DNA of 64,000 nucleotides from Gillisia lutea. GTDB taxonomy: Bacteria; Bacteroidota; Bacteroidia; Flavobacteriales; Flavobacteriaceae. Of this stretch, positions 26,517 through 35,796 are shown piece by piece. The notes beneath the pieces are model-generated. The model searched no databases. It worked only from the letters and a program-made list of their open reading frames with translations, and was not told the origin of the DNA. The position numbers and the translations under genes are program-made. The stretch is taken from assembly GCF_021568705.1 (NCBI RefSeq), contig NZ_JAKGTH010000009.1:186001-250000 (forward strand), written 5' to 3'. Each line of letters begins with the position of its first letter. Position 1 is the stretch's first letter.

Positions 26517-26619
26517 TAAAGAAATCAGGAAAGCTATTTTTCTTCCAATCAAAATTAATAGCTTTAATTTATTAGCCTTTAAGTGCTATTTCAATATCTT
26601 TACCCAATAAAAATTATGT

Positions 26620-27549
26620 ATGGACAATCTTCTGGTAGCAGAAAATATTCATAAGAAATTTGGAAATTTTACTGCCCTCAATGATGTTTCTATAACCATT
26701 CCCCGAGGAAGTATTTTTGGCTTATTGGGGCCGAATGGAGCAGGGAAAACCACTTTTATTAGAATAATCAATCAAATTACAATGCCCGATTCAGGCACTG
26801 TGCTTTTTGATGGAAGGCCACTTCATCCAAACGACGTTAGCAATATTGGCTATTTACCTGAAGAAAGAGGCTTATATAAGTCGATGAAAGTTGGAGAACA
26901 GGCACTTTATCTGGCGAGATTAAAAGGCTTAAGTAAAGCTGAAGCGAAGGAACGCCTTAACTATTGGTTTGAAAAACTGGAGATCACGCATTGGTGGGAT
27001 AAAAAAATACAAGAGCTTTCCAAAGGGATGGCTCAAAAGGTACAATTTGTTATAACCGTCTTACATCAACCTAAATTATTAATATTTGATGAGCCGTTTA
27101 GTGGCTTTGATCCGGTTAATGCCGAGCTTATTAAAAATGAAATCCTTCAATTGAGAGATGAGGGTGCTACCATTTTATTTTCTACCCATAGAATGGAAAG
27201 TGTAGAAGAGCTATGCGATTATATGGCGCTTATTAATGAATCTAATAAACTCTTGGACGGAAAAGTAGATGATATTAAAAGACAGTTTAAATCCAATACT
27301 TTCGAGGTTGGTTTGTCTGCTGTTGATGAAGTTGCATTGTTAAAGGAGTTAGAAACTAAATTTACCATTGGGAAAGCCAATTTTAAAAGTCTCACAAAAG
27401 ATTTAAAACTAAGTATTCAAATTAAGGAGCACGAATCTCCAAACGATTTGTTGCAATATTTAATATCTAAGAGTGTGGTAAATCACTTTGTGGAAGTGGT
27501 GCCATCTGTAAACGATATCTTCATTAAAACCGTTACTAAAAATGCGTAA
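26620..27549 (+). CDS. ABC-2 exporter ATP-binding protein (NatA-like)
   Basis: A 309-residue ATPase with Walker A GPNGAGKTT, the Q-loop region, signature LSKGMAQKVQ, Walker B LLIFDEPFSGFDP and the switch His in STHRMESVEE. The C-terminal 85 residues form the DUF4162-type extension found in NatA-like ATPases. It energises the permease encoded next, whose start overlaps this stop by 8 bases. The exported substrate is not known; NatAB of Bacillus extrudes sodium, but that role should not be transferred without test. Confidence 0.92.
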   Translation: MDNLLVAENIHKKFGNFTALNDVSITIPRGSIFGLLGPNGAGKTTFIRIINQITMPDSGTVLFDGRPLHPNDVSNIGYLPEERGLYKSMKVGEQALYLARLKGLSKAEAKERLNYWFEKLEITHWWDKKIQELSKGMAQKVQFVITVLHQPKLLIFDEPFSGFDPVNAELIKNEILQLRDEGATILFSTHRMESVEELCDYMALINESNKLLDGKVDDIKRQFKSNTFEVGLSAVDEVALLKELETKFTIGKANFKSLTKDLKLSIQIKEHESPNDLLQYLISKSVVNHFVEVVPSVNDIFIKTVTKNA

Positions 27550-28840
27550 TTTAAAACTCATTATCCAACGGGAATACCTGGCGAGAGTTAGAAATAAAAC
27601 CTTTATTGTCATGACTTTTTTAAGTCCGTTGATATTGGTGGGTATGATCTCTCTTATCGCATATCTAAGCATGCTTAACAATAGCGAGAAACATACTTTT
27701 GGAATAAAGGATGATAGCGGAATTTTTTCGAATGAATTTAAGAATACAGAAGAAATAACATTTATCGACCTTACTAGCATTTCTTTAGAAGACGCTAAAG
27801 ATCTGGTGGTTGAGAAAGAATATTCGGGGGTGTTGTATATCCCTGATATGAATAATAATTTTGAATTGGCCCGCAACGTACAGTTCTTCGGAAAAGAATC
27901 TCCGGCCTTAGGTATACTTCAAAAGTTGGAAAATGTTATTACTGAAAAGTTAACAACCAGAGAGCTTGTAGATAGAGGAATAGATATTTCTAAAATAGAA
28001 TCGGCTGAAACCAAGGTGAATATTCAAATTCAGAATTTTCAGGGAGTACACACCTCGAAGATGTCTAATTATATTAAAATGTTCTTTGGGGGAGCTGCTG
28101 GCTATTTGCTAATGATGTTTATTATCATTTATGGAAATATGGTAATGCGAAGTGTTATCGAAGAAAAGACCAATAGAATTATAGAGATTATAGTGTCTTC
28201 TGTAAAGCCAATTCAGCTTATGCTTGGTAAAATATTGGGAACTTCTTTAGCGGGGATTACCCAGTTTTCAATTTGGGTGGTACTAGGAAGCATTCTATTA
28301 TTTGTGATATCTTCATTTACGGGGGTAGATGTAATGACTAGTGCACCCCAAACTCAACAAGGTTTAGAGCAGTTAGGAAACAGCGAAATACAGCAGCTTT
28401 TGGTAGATATTAGTAATCTTCCAATGGCCTTATTAATAGTATCATTTTTAGTTTATTTCATTGGAGGTTACTTCTTGTATAGTGCTATATATGCGGCTAT
28501 TGGTGCTGCTGTCGATTCAGAGACCGATACTCAACAGTTCATGTTTCCTATTATTTTACCTCTAATGTTGGGTATTTATGTTGGCTTCTTTTCTGTAATT
28601 GAGAATCCTCATGGTTCGGTTTCCACCATATTTTCCATGATACCTCTAACCTCGCCAATTGTAATGTTAATGCGAATTCCATTTGGGGTGCCGTGGTACG
28701 AATTATTAATATCAATTGTTATTTTAATTGTAACTAACATTGCGGTACTTTGGTTAGCCGCCAAGATATATAGGGTAGGTATTTTAATGTATGGTAAAAA
28801 GCCTACCTATAAAGAATTATATAAATGGCTTAAATATTAA
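27542..28840 (+). CDS. ABC-2 type permease (NatB-like)
   Basis: A 432-residue permease with one N-terminal transmembrane helix (about 20-43) and a large extracytoplasmic domain (about 45-175). Five or six helices follow in the C-terminal half: GGAAGYLLMMFIIIYGNMVMRSVIEEKTNRIIEIIVSS is the typical ABC-2 coupling segment. This is the DUF3526/NatB-like architecture. It overlaps the ATPase gene by 8 bases and precedes the MscS gene by 3 bases, so the three genes form an operon. Confidence 0.9.
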   Translation: MRNLKLIIQREYLARVRNKTFIVMTFLSPLILVGMISLIAYLSMLNNSEKHTFGIKDDSGIFSNEFKNTEEITFIDLTSISLEDAKDLVVEKEYSGVLYIPDMNNNFELARNVQFFGKESPALGILQKLENVITEKLTTRELVDRGIDISKIESAETKVNIQIQNFQGVHTSKMSNYIKMFFGGAAGYLLMMFIIIYGNMVMRSVIEEKTNRIIEIIVSSVKPIQLMLGKILGTSLAGITQFSIWVVLGSILLFVISSFTGVDVMTSAPQTQQGLEQLGNSEIQQLLVDISNLPMALLIVSFLVYFIGGYFLYSAIYAAIGAAVDSETDTQQFMFPIILPLMLGIYVGFFSVIENPHGSVSTIFSMIPLTSPIVMLMRIPFGVPWYELLISIVILIVTNIAVLWLAAKIYRVGILMYGKKPTYKELYKWLKY

Positions 28841-28843
28841 TAG

Positions 28844-29758
28844 ATGCAGGGGAAAGTAGAGCAAGTAAAGGAGGTTATAGAGGAGAATGTATGGGGAACT
28901 ATTCTCGATTTTTTAAACCTTACAATTATTCCTTTAAGAAGCGGTGAGAAAGAAATTAACATTACTGTAGGTCAGATTTTACTTGTTATAGCTGCATTTG
29001 TAATAACAAGTATCGCACTAAGGTTACTTCGCTCCTTCTTTACACGCAAGCTGCAGGAAAATGATAAAATAAAATTTATTAGTGTATTTAAATTTATAAA
29101 ATACATCGTTTATTTAATTGTTATTATCGTTACCCTGAGCTCTGCTGGAATAGATATCACCATTCTGTTAACGGCGTCGGCAGCACTATTTGTAGGTTTG
29201 GGGCTTGCTTTACAAGAACTTTTTCAGGATGTTATTGGGGGACTGTTTATAATTGTAGATAAGTCGTTACTGGTGGGAGATGTTATAGAGATTGAAGGCA
29301 GAGTAGGTAGGGTAATTGATATAAAACTTAGAACAACCCGAGTTTTAACCAGGGACGACAAGGTTATGATTATTCCTAATCATAAGTTTATTAGCGATGT
29401 AATTTATAATTATACGCAAAACCATAAGACCACCCGAGAATTTGTGAAAGTGGGGGTTGCCTATGGAAGCGATACCGATAAGGTTAAAAAGATACTTCTG
29501 GAGTGCGCCAGGGAACAAACAGGAATAATTAAAAAGCCTGAACCATTTGTATTATTTGATGATTTTGCAGATTCGGCTCTTGCGTTCTCATTACATTTTT
29601 TTGTAACAGACAGTTTTGTAGATCCAAAAATCAAGAGTCAGTTAAGATTTAATATCGATAAGAAATTCAGGCTTAACAATGTCTCTATTCCTTTTCCTCA
29701 AAGAGATGTTCATATTATCGCTCAAAAGAATTTTGAAGATCCTTCTGCCACAAGTTAG
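28844..29758 (+). CDS. Mechanosensitive channel of the MscS family
   Basis: A 304-residue protein with three N-terminal helices. The pore helix TM3 and beta domain read ILLTASAALFVGLGLALQELFQDVIGGLFIIVDKSLLVGDVIEIEGRVGRVIDIKLRTTRVLT, with the Gly/Ala packing residues and the G-D-x-I-E beta-domain motif of MscS. Such channels release solutes upon membrane tension. The C-terminal alpha/beta domain is present. It is the last gene of the ABC exporter operon, possibly linking exporter and osmotic stress, though this is only positional. Confidence 0.92.
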   Translation: MQGKVEQVKEVIEENVWGTILDFLNLTIIPLRSGEKEINITVGQILLVIAAFVITSIALRLLRSFFTRKLQENDKIKFISVFKFIKYIVYLIVIIVTLSSAGIDITILLTASAALFVGLGLALQELFQDVIGGLFIIVDKSLLVGDVIEIEGRVGRVIDIKLRTTRVLTRDDKVMIIPNHKFISDVIYNYTQNHKTTREFVKVGVAYGSDTDKVKKILLECAREQTGIIKKPEPFVLFDDFADSALAFSLHFFVTDSFVDPKIKSQLRFNIDKKFRLNNVSIPFPQRDVHIIAQKNFEDPSATS

Positions 29759-29903
29759 GTTATAGGCCTGAAATTTGCTGACTCAAGGAACAGAGAAATT
29801 ACACGGGATGGATTTTATATAAAATCTATAATATCTGTTAATGTTTGTGTTTGTTTAATTGAGTTGTTTTATTTTAAACAGACCTTAAAATTAAAACTTT
29901 ATA

Positions 29904-31070
29904 ATGGCAAAAATTTTAGTAATTGAAGATGAAGCGGCAATTCGCCGCGTACTTATAAAAATACTTTCCGAAGAAAATGATACATATATTGTAGAAGAAG
30001 CTGAAGACGGCTTGCAGGGAATAGAAAAAGTGAAGGAAGACGATTTTGATCTGGTACTATGCGATATCAAAATGCCTAAAATGGATGGAATAGAGGTGTT
30101 GGAAGCTATAAAAGTTTTGAAGCCTGAAGTTCCGGTGGTTATGATATCCGGCCATGGTGATCTTGATACTGCTGTTAACACTATGAGGTTAGGGGCTTTC
30201 GATTATATCTCAAAACCACCAGATTTAAACCGCTTGCTTAATACGGTTCGTAACGCTCTGGACAGGAAGGAACTTGTAGTTGAGAATACCAGGCTCAAGA
30301 AAAAGGTAGGGAAGAACTATGAAATGATAGGAGAGTCTCCGGCGATCACTAATATTAAAGAGATAATTGAAAAAGTGGCACCTACCGATGCTCGTGTATT
30401 AATTACGGGGCCTAATGGCACAGGTAAAGAATTGGTGGCGCATTGGTTACACCAAAAAAGCGAGCGCTCTAACGGTCCTATGATAGAGGTGAATTGTGCG
30501 GCTATCCCATCAGAACTTATTGAAAGTGAGTTGTTTGGTCATGTAAAAGGTGCTTTTACTTCGGCAAATAAAGATCGTGCCGGTAAATTTGAAGCAGCCA
30601 ATGGTGGAACCATATTTTTAGATGAGATAGGAGATATGAGTCTTTCTGCCCAGGCTAAAGTATTACGGGCGTTACAGGAAAACAGAATTTCTCGTGTGGG
30701 TAGCGATAAGGATATAAAAGTGGATGTACGCGTGGTAGCAGCTACCAATAAAGATCTTAAAGAAGAAATAGCAAATAACAGATTTAGAGAAGATCTTTTT
30801 CACCGTTTGGCAGTTATTTTAGTAAAGGTTCCGGCCTTGAACGACAGGAGGGAGGATATTCCGTTATTGGTGAATTTCTTTGCCGATAAAATAACTGAAG
30901 AGCATGGAAGTAACAAAAAGACTTTTACACCAGAAGCCATAGAACTGCTTAAAGAGTACGACTGGACGGGAAATATTCGTGAACTTCGAAATGTCGTAGA
31001 GAGACTAATCATTTTAGGAGGCAGCCCGGTCACTGAAGAAGATGTGAAGCTTTTTGCGAGTAAGTCATAA
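29904..31070 (+). CDS. NtrC-type response regulator lacking the DNA-binding domain
   Basis: A 388-residue protein. The receiver domain (1-120) has acidic residues in EDEA and phospho-acceptor Asp 54 in LVLCDIKMPK. The AAA+ sigma-54 interaction domain (about 140-375) has Walker A GPNGTGKE, loop motif GAFTSA at 216-221 instead of GAFTGA, Walker B GGTIFLDEIGDM and the arginine finger region FREDLFHRL. It ends with VERLIILGGSPVTEEDVKLFASKS, so the Fis-type HTH normally placed after the AAA+ domain is absent. The cognate histidine kinase is not adjacent. It may activate from solution or through protein contacts; this is inference. Confidence 0.9.
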   Translation: MAKILVIEDEAAIRRVLIKILSEENDTYIVEEAEDGLQGIEKVKEDDFDLVLCDIKMPKMDGIEVLEAIKVLKPEVPVVMISGHGDLDTAVNTMRLGAFDYISKPPDLNRLLNTVRNALDRKELVVENTRLKKKVGKNYEMIGESPAITNIKEIIEKVAPTDARVLITGPNGTGKELVAHWLHQKSERSNGPMIEVNCAAIPSELIESELFGHVKGAFTSANKDRAGKFEAANGGTIFLDEIGDMSLSAQAKVLRALQENRISRVGSDKDIKVDVRVVAATNKDLKEEIANNRFREDLFHRLAVILVKVPALNDRREDIPLLVNFFADKITEEHGSNKKTFTPEAIELLKEYDWTGNIRELRNVVERLIILGGSPVTEEDVKLFASKS

Positions 31071-31073
31071 ATT

Positions 31074-31109
31074 AAAAAGGCCTATCTAAATGAAGATAGG
31101 CCTTTTTTT
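31074..31109. terminator. Bidirectional terminator after the NtrC-type gene
   Basis: A perfect 14-bp stem (AAAAAGGCCTATCT with AGATAGGCCTTTTT) and a 6-base loop, with T runs on both strands. It touches the stop of the convergent GNAT-like gene. Confidence 0.87.
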
Positions 31110-31695
31110 ATTTTCTTAATTTGTGGGGTATGTACTTAAGGAAGTACATGGTGTCTCCACTGGGGTGTTGCCATTCATTGAATAACTCAAAACCAAAACG
31201 TTGATATACCAAGGCATTTTGTCTCATTCTGGTTTCTGCAAAAAGTGGTAGTTCGTATTTTTCAGCACGCCGGTAAAACTCATCTTTCATTTCCTTTCCC
31301 ACTTGGGTGTCAGCCCCCCTGGCATCTGCCAAAATTCCCCAGAACCAGCAATATAAGTATTCGCCTTCTTGCGGACGCTGCATTTTTATATGCTTCTGTG
31401 TTTTTAAAATTTTAATCGCATTCTTAAAGCCGGTCACATTCCATAATAAACCTAACTGAGTAGGTAATTCTTTCCAGAAATTTTCATCTTCTTTGCTGGT
31501 CTTAAATAAGATTGCAATTCCTTTTCCATTTTCGGAAATAATTAAAGCATCTTTTTCAATAGCCTTATTTACCATATGAGTAGCGAGATAATGGAATCTC
31601 TTATCCCTTTTTGAGTCGTCTTTCACTACTTCCATAGATGAAGGGATCTCCTTAAGTAAAATAGCTACTTTCTGTATAATTTCTTCCTTGTTCAA
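31108..31695 (-). CDS. GNAT-fold acetyltransferase-like protein
   Basis: A 195-residue protein (from TTG 31695) with the overall look of a GNAT protein: LIISENGKGIAILFKTS as the central beta strands, a YLYCWFWGILADARGADTQVGKEMKDEFYRRAEKYELPLFAETR region and a C-terminal NALVYQRFGFELFNEW strand-turn, as in the B-motif of acetyltransferases. The acetyl-CoA loop Q/R-x-x-G-x-G/A is degenerate (R-G-A-D-T-Q-V-G). An ATG exists at 31770, but it would leave only 2 bases to the divergent ppk2 start and adds a hydrophobic, non-conserved leader, so I prefer the TTG. Substrate unknown. Confidence 0.65.
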   Translation of the reverse strand: MNKEEIIQKVAILLKEIPSSMEVVKDDSKRDKRFHYLATHMVNKAIEKDALIISENGKGIAILFKTSKEDENFWKELPTQLGLLWNVTGFKNAIKILKTQKHIKMQRPQEGEYLYCWFWGILADARGADTQVGKEMKDEFYRRAEKYELPLFAETRMRQNALVYQRFGFELFNEWQHPSGDTMYFLKYIPHKLRK

Positions 31696-31772
31696 GCTCG
31701 AATATTTAATGGCGAAGATAAAAAAAATATGTGTTTTAAAGATTGTATATTTAGCTTTCAGTAGCTTCATAA

Positions 31773-32654
31773 ATGAAAAAAATCACAGCCTCTCAATTTA
31801 AAGTAACAGAAGATATAAATCTCCAAAATATTCCCACTACTATTAATTTAGGTGAAAACGGCGATAGAATTGAAGATGAAATGGTGAATACCCGTGAGAA
31901 ATTGGGGAAATGGCAGGATAAATTATATGCGCATGGTAAATACTCGGTATTAATTTGTATCCAAGGAATGGATACTGCCGGAAAGGACAGCCTGATTAGG
32001 GAAGTATTTAAAGACTTTAATTCTCGCGGGGTGGTAGTACACTCCTTTAAAGTTCCTACCCCGTTAGAATTAAAACACGATTATTTATGGAGACATTATA
32101 TTGCATTACCTGCCAGAGGAAAATTTGGAGTTTTTAATCGCACTCATTATGAAAACGTGCTTGTAACAAGGGTTCATCCTGAATATATTTTAGGAGAGAA
32201 TTTACCTGATATTCAAAAAATAGAAGATGTAAATGAGGATTTCTGGGGAAACCGATTTGAGCAAATCCAAAATTTTGAAAAACATATAGCCGCTAACGGA
32301 ACTATCATCTTTAAATTTTTTATGCATATTTCCAAAGAAGAACAACGAAGCAGATTGTTACGACGGTTGAATAAACAGGAAAAGAATTGGAAGTTTTCTC
32401 CAGGCGATCTTGAAGAGCGAAAACTATGGGATAAATATCAGTTTTGCTATGAAGAAGCAATTAATAAAACCTCAAAGGAGCATGCGCCATGGTATATAAT
32501 TCCTTCAGATGATAAAGATACGGCGCGCTATTTGGTAGCAAAAATATTATATGAGCAATTAACGAAATATACCGATGTACAAGAGCCTGAATTAGCACCT
32601 GAAATATTGGCAAACCTAGAACAGTACAAAGAAGAATTATCTAAAGAAAAATAG
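31773..32654 (+). CDS. ppk2: Polyphosphate kinase 2 family phosphotransferase
   Basis: A 293-residue PPK2-type enzyme that moves phosphate between polyphosphate and nucleotides. Walker A is GMDTAGKD (residues 65-72), the lid/arginine segment reads KVPTPLELKHDYLWRHYIALPARGKFGVFNRTHYENVLV, with F-N-R-T-H-Y-E-N where many PPK2 proteins have F-N-R-S-H-Y-E-D. The conserved IIKFFLHISKEEQ equivalent (IFKFFMHISKEEQRSRL) is present. Single-domain PPK2 enzymes can be class I, II or III; I cannot decide which. It precedes the M28 peptidase by 41 bases. Confidence 0.92.
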   Translation: MKKITASQFKVTEDINLQNIPTTINLGENGDRIEDEMVNTREKLGKWQDKLYAHGKYSVLICIQGMDTAGKDSLIREVFKDFNSRGVVVHSFKVPTPLELKHDYLWRHYIALPARGKFGVFNRTHYENVLVTRVHPEYILGENLPDIQKIEDVNEDFWGNRFEQIQNFEKHIAANGTIIFKFFMHISKEEQRSRLLRRLNKQEKNWKFSPGDLEERKLWDKYQFCYEEAINKTSKEHAPWYIIPSDDKDTARYLVAKILYEQLTKYTDVQEPELAPEILANLEQYKEELSKEK

Positions 32655-32695
32655 TTTATCATCAATAAAAGTTAAAAGAATAAAAGTTACACCTC

Positions 32696-34087
32696 ATGAA
32701 ATATATTGCTTTATTGGCACTCAGCCTTTTTATAAACCAAGCTACCTACGCACAACTTTCCAATACCGAATTAGACTCTCTAGAAATAAGGAAGATATAT
32801 GATATGTCTTTGTTAAATGGAAAATCGTATAAATGGTTAGATCACCTTTCAAATGAAATTGGAGGTAGATTATCGGGATCGGTCGATGCGCAGCGTGCGG
32901 TAGATTACACCAAGAAGGAGTTAGAATCTTTAGGTCTGGATAAGGTGTGGTTACAGCCAGTAATGGTCCCCAAATGGGTGAGAGGTGCAAAAGAATTTTC
33001 TTACGTAGAAAGCGCCCCGGGAAGTACCAGAAATATAAATATTACAGCATTAGGTGGGTCTGTTTCAACTCCTGAAGGAGGTACAAAAGCGCAGGTGATC
33101 GAAGTGCAGGGAATAGAAGATCTTGCTCATTATGGGGAAGCCCAGATTAAGGGCAAGATCGTATTTTTCAACAGACCCATGAGAGCAGATCTTATCAATA
33201 CTTTTGAAGCTTATGGCGGATGCGTAGATCAGCGTTATGCCGGTGCGGCAGAGGCAGCCAAATATGGAGCCGTGGGAGTTTTGGTAAGATCTATGAATTT
33301 AAGATTAGACGATTTTCCGCATACGGGAAGTATGGGTTATGGAGATACTCCCGTAAATAAAAGGATTCCGGCAGCAGCAGTAAGTACGAATGATGCAGAG
33401 TATTTAAGCGGACTCTTGAAAATTGTGAAAACTACAGAAGTTTATATGAAGATTAATAGTTCTCAGTTGGAAGATGTAAAATCCTATAATGTAATTGGAG
33501 AGATCACTGGGAGTGAATTTCCAAATGAATATATTATTGTGGGAGGACATCTTGATTCCTGGGATCTGGGTGATGGTGCGCATGATGATGGAGCAGGAGT
33601 GGTGCAATCTATGGAAGTGTTACGACTTTTAAAGGAAATTGGATATAAGCCTAAAAGAAGTATTCGAGTGGTTCTCTTCATGAATGAAGAAAATGGATTA
33701 AGAGGAGGAAACGAATATGCTGCAGTAGCCAAGAAAAATGGAGAAAATCATATTTTTGCTTTAGAAAGTGATTCCGGTGGATTTACGCCCAGAGGCTTTT
33801 CATTTCAAACTGAGAAATCTAAATTTCAGCAATTCCTTGCCTGGAAACCTTTATTTGAACCTTATTTGATACATTCTTTTACCATAGATCACGGAGGGGC
33901 TGATATAGGGCCTTTAGAAAATGGAAATATTGTTTTAGCAGGTTTACGCCCAGATTCACAACGTTATTTTGATTATCATCATGCCTCAAACGATACCTTT
34001 GAATTTGTAAATAAAAGAGAACTGGAACTCGGCGCAGCATCCATGACATCGTTAATTTACCTAGTAGATAAATATGGACTTGAATAG
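32696..34087 (+). CDS. Exported M28 family zinc peptidase with PA domain
   Basis: A 463-residue secreted aminopeptidase or carboxypeptidase Q-like protein. A signal peptide is visible (KYIALLALSLFINQATYA). A protease-associated domain is inserted at about 130-220 (AQVIEVQGIEDLAHYGEAQIKGKIVFFNRP). Zinc ligands: His and Asp in GGHLDSWDLGDGAHDDGAG, the catalytic Glu pair in MNEENGLRGG, Asp in ESDSGG and a C-terminal His in DYHHASND. It probably trims peptides in the periplasm or outside the cell. It is probably transcribed separately from ppk2. Confidence 0.93.
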   Translation: MKYIALLALSLFINQATYAQLSNTELDSLEIRKIYDMSLLNGKSYKWLDHLSNEIGGRLSGSVDAQRAVDYTKKELESLGLDKVWLQPVMVPKWVRGAKEFSYVESAPGSTRNINITALGGSVSTPEGGTKAQVIEVQGIEDLAHYGEAQIKGKIVFFNRPMRADLINTFEAYGGCVDQRYAGAAEAAKYGAVGVLVRSMNLRLDDFPHTGSMGYGDTPVNKRIPAAAVSTNDAEYLSGLLKIVKTTEVYMKINSSQLEDVKSYNVIGEITGSEFPNEYIIVGGHLDSWDLGDGAHDDGAGVVQSMEVLRLLKEIGYKPKRSIRVVLFMNEENGLRGGNEYAAVAKKNGENHIFALESDSGGFTPRGFSFQTEKSKFQQFLAWKPLFEPYLIHSFTIDHGGADIGPLENGNIVLAGLRPDSQRYFDYHHASNDTFEFVNKRELELGAASMTSLIYLVDKYGLE

Positions 34088-34134
34088 AGTTCATTAAAAA
34101 CAATATCGGCTTAAAAATATAATCAATTTCAATT

Positions 34135-34162
34135 TTGAGCCGTTCAAATCCTGCTATCTTTG
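34135..34162 (+). promoter_or_regulatory. Promoter of the MATE transporter operon
   Basis: TTG (34135-34137), a 17-base spacer and TATCTTTG (34155-34162): the closest match to the flavobacterial -33/-7 consensus in the window. It supports the GTG start at 34181. Confidence 0.8.
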
Positions 34163-34180
34163 CAGCTTAAATTTTAAGAA

Positions 34181-35530
34181 GTGCAATTATCTGCCTATAC
34201 CAAAGAATTCCAAACCAATTTAACTATTGCTTTTCCTGTAATGATGGGGCAACTAGGTCACGTACTTGTGGGCTTGGTTGATAATATAATGATTGGTCGA
34301 TTGGGAGCAGCGCCTCTAGCAGCAGTTTCTTTAGGAAATAGTCTGGTTTTTATAGCACTTTCGTTAGGAATAGGTTTCTCATTTGCAATTACTCCTTTAA
34401 TTGCTGAGGCAGATGGTTCTGGAAATATAGAACAAGGAAGAAGTTATTTTCACCACGGAATCATTTTATGTGGGGTAAATGGAATATTGCTCTTTTTGTT
34501 ACTTCTATTGGCTAAACCCATTTTGAATTATATGGATCAACCGCCAGAGGTGGTGGCACTTGCTATTCCTTATTTGGAAATAGTTGCATTTTCAATGATC
34601 CCATTAATGATATTTCAGGCCTATAAACAATTTGCAGATGGATTATCGCAAACAAAATATGCCATGTATGCTACTCTTATTGCTAATGTAGTTAATGTAA
34701 TCTTCAACTTCCTGTTAATATATGGAGTATGGATCTTCCCAAGATTAGAATTGCAGGGAGCAGCGATAGGAACACTGATTTCCCGTTTTTTCATGCTATG
34801 GTTTATATGGGAGATCTTAAGACGAAAAAAGAAGTTCAAATCTTATTTTATATGGAGTAAGAAAGAATTGTTTAAATCGGCCATTTTTAAAAGGATTCTG
34901 GCATTAGGCTTTCCTACTGCTCTTCAAATGTTATTTGAAGTTGCTATTTTTGCGGGAACAGTCCTTCTCGCCGGAACACTAGGAACCAATCCGCAGGCAG
35001 CAAATCAAATTGCATTAAATTTGGCTTCCATGACGTTTATGATAGCTGTAGGATTGGGAGTTACTGCGACTATACGTGTAGGGAACCAAAAGGGATTAAA
35101 GAACTATAAGAATCTGAGAAGAGTAGCCCTTTCCACATTCCTTCTCGTTTTTGTGATAGAAGCTGTTTTTGCTGTTGGTTTTATTTTATTGAAAGATATA
35201 TTGCCAATAATGTATATTGATAATGCAGAGGTTATTGCATTGGCTGCACAATTGCTTATTATTGCGGCATTATTTCAATTAAGCGATGGTTTACAAGTCG
35301 TGATTTTAGGAGCGTTACGAGGTTTACAGGATGTAAAAATTCCCACTATAATTTGTTTTATCGCTTACTGGATTATAGGTTTCCCAGTTTCAATTTATTT
35401 TGGAAGTGCAGATAATATGGGAAGTATGGGGATATGGATGGGATTGCTGGCAGGTTTAACCGCCTCTGCTGTCATGCTGTATTTCCGCTTCAATTATTTA
35501 AGCAGAAAACTAATTGTAGAGCAGCCTTAA
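34181..35530 (+). CDS. MATE family efflux transporter (NorM-like)
   Basis: A 449-residue multidrug/toxin extrusion protein with 12 transmembrane segments. It starts with a typical amphipathic lead-in followed by AFPVMMGQLGHVLVGLVDNIMIGRLGAAPLAAVSLGNS. A second half begins near residue 240 with ALGFPTALQMLFEVAIFAGTVLLAGTLG. It is driven by H+ or Na+ gradients. The GTG at 34181 follows a clear promoter. Two genes, the small acidic protein and PAP2, follow at 33 and 5 bases and may be in the same unit. Confidence 0.94.
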   Translation: MQLSAYTKEFQTNLTIAFPVMMGQLGHVLVGLVDNIMIGRLGAAPLAAVSLGNSLVFIALSLGIGFSFAITPLIAEADGSGNIEQGRSYFHHGIILCGVNGILLFLLLLLAKPILNYMDQPPEVVALAIPYLEIVAFSMIPLMIFQAYKQFADGLSQTKYAMYATLIANVVNVIFNFLLIYGVWIFPRLELQGAAIGTLISRFFMLWFIWEILRRKKKFKSYFIWSKKELFKSAIFKRILALGFPTALQMLFEVAIFAGTVLLAGTLGTNPQAANQIALNLASMTFMIAVGLGVTATIRVGNQKGLKNYKNLRRVALSTFLLVFVIEAVFAVGFILLKDILPIMYIDNAEVIALAAQLLIIAALFQLSDGLQVVILGALRGLQDVKIPTIICFIAYWIIGFPVSIYFGSADNMGSMGIWMGLLAGLTASAVMLYFRFNYLSRKLIVEQP

Positions 35531-35563
35531 ATAAAAATCAAGAATTTTAAAAAATATAAAAAT

Positions 35564-35791
35564 ATGGAATTTCCGAAATTTCTTTTAGGTGATAACACCG
35601 ATTTTCCCGATGCTATTTTCGTTGTACATACTGAATACCCTCGATTTATAATCAATTTGCAAAATGATGACGTAGAGTGGTTGGAAGATTTTGATCAAAG
35701 TGATGAGAAAGAACTGGCTACTCTGGCTGAAGATCTCATAACTCAGGCAAATGAGTTCTACGATAGAGAAGTTTCGCGCTACGACGATTAA
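35564..35791 (+). CDS. Small acidic conserved flavobacterial protein
   Basis: A 75-residue, strongly acidic cytoplasmic protein without membrane segments: DNTDFPDAIFVVHTEYPRFIINLQNDDVEWLEDFD followed by a helix. I recognise it as a recurring flavobacterial hypothetical protein but know no function. It lies between the MATE gene and the PAP2 gene, 5 bases before the latter, so it is probably co-transcribed. Confidence 0.7.
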   Translation: MEFPKFLLGDNTDFPDAIFVVHTEYPRFIINLQNDDVEWLEDFDQSDEKELATLAEDLITQANEFYDREVSRYDD

Positions 35792-35796
35792 GCATT

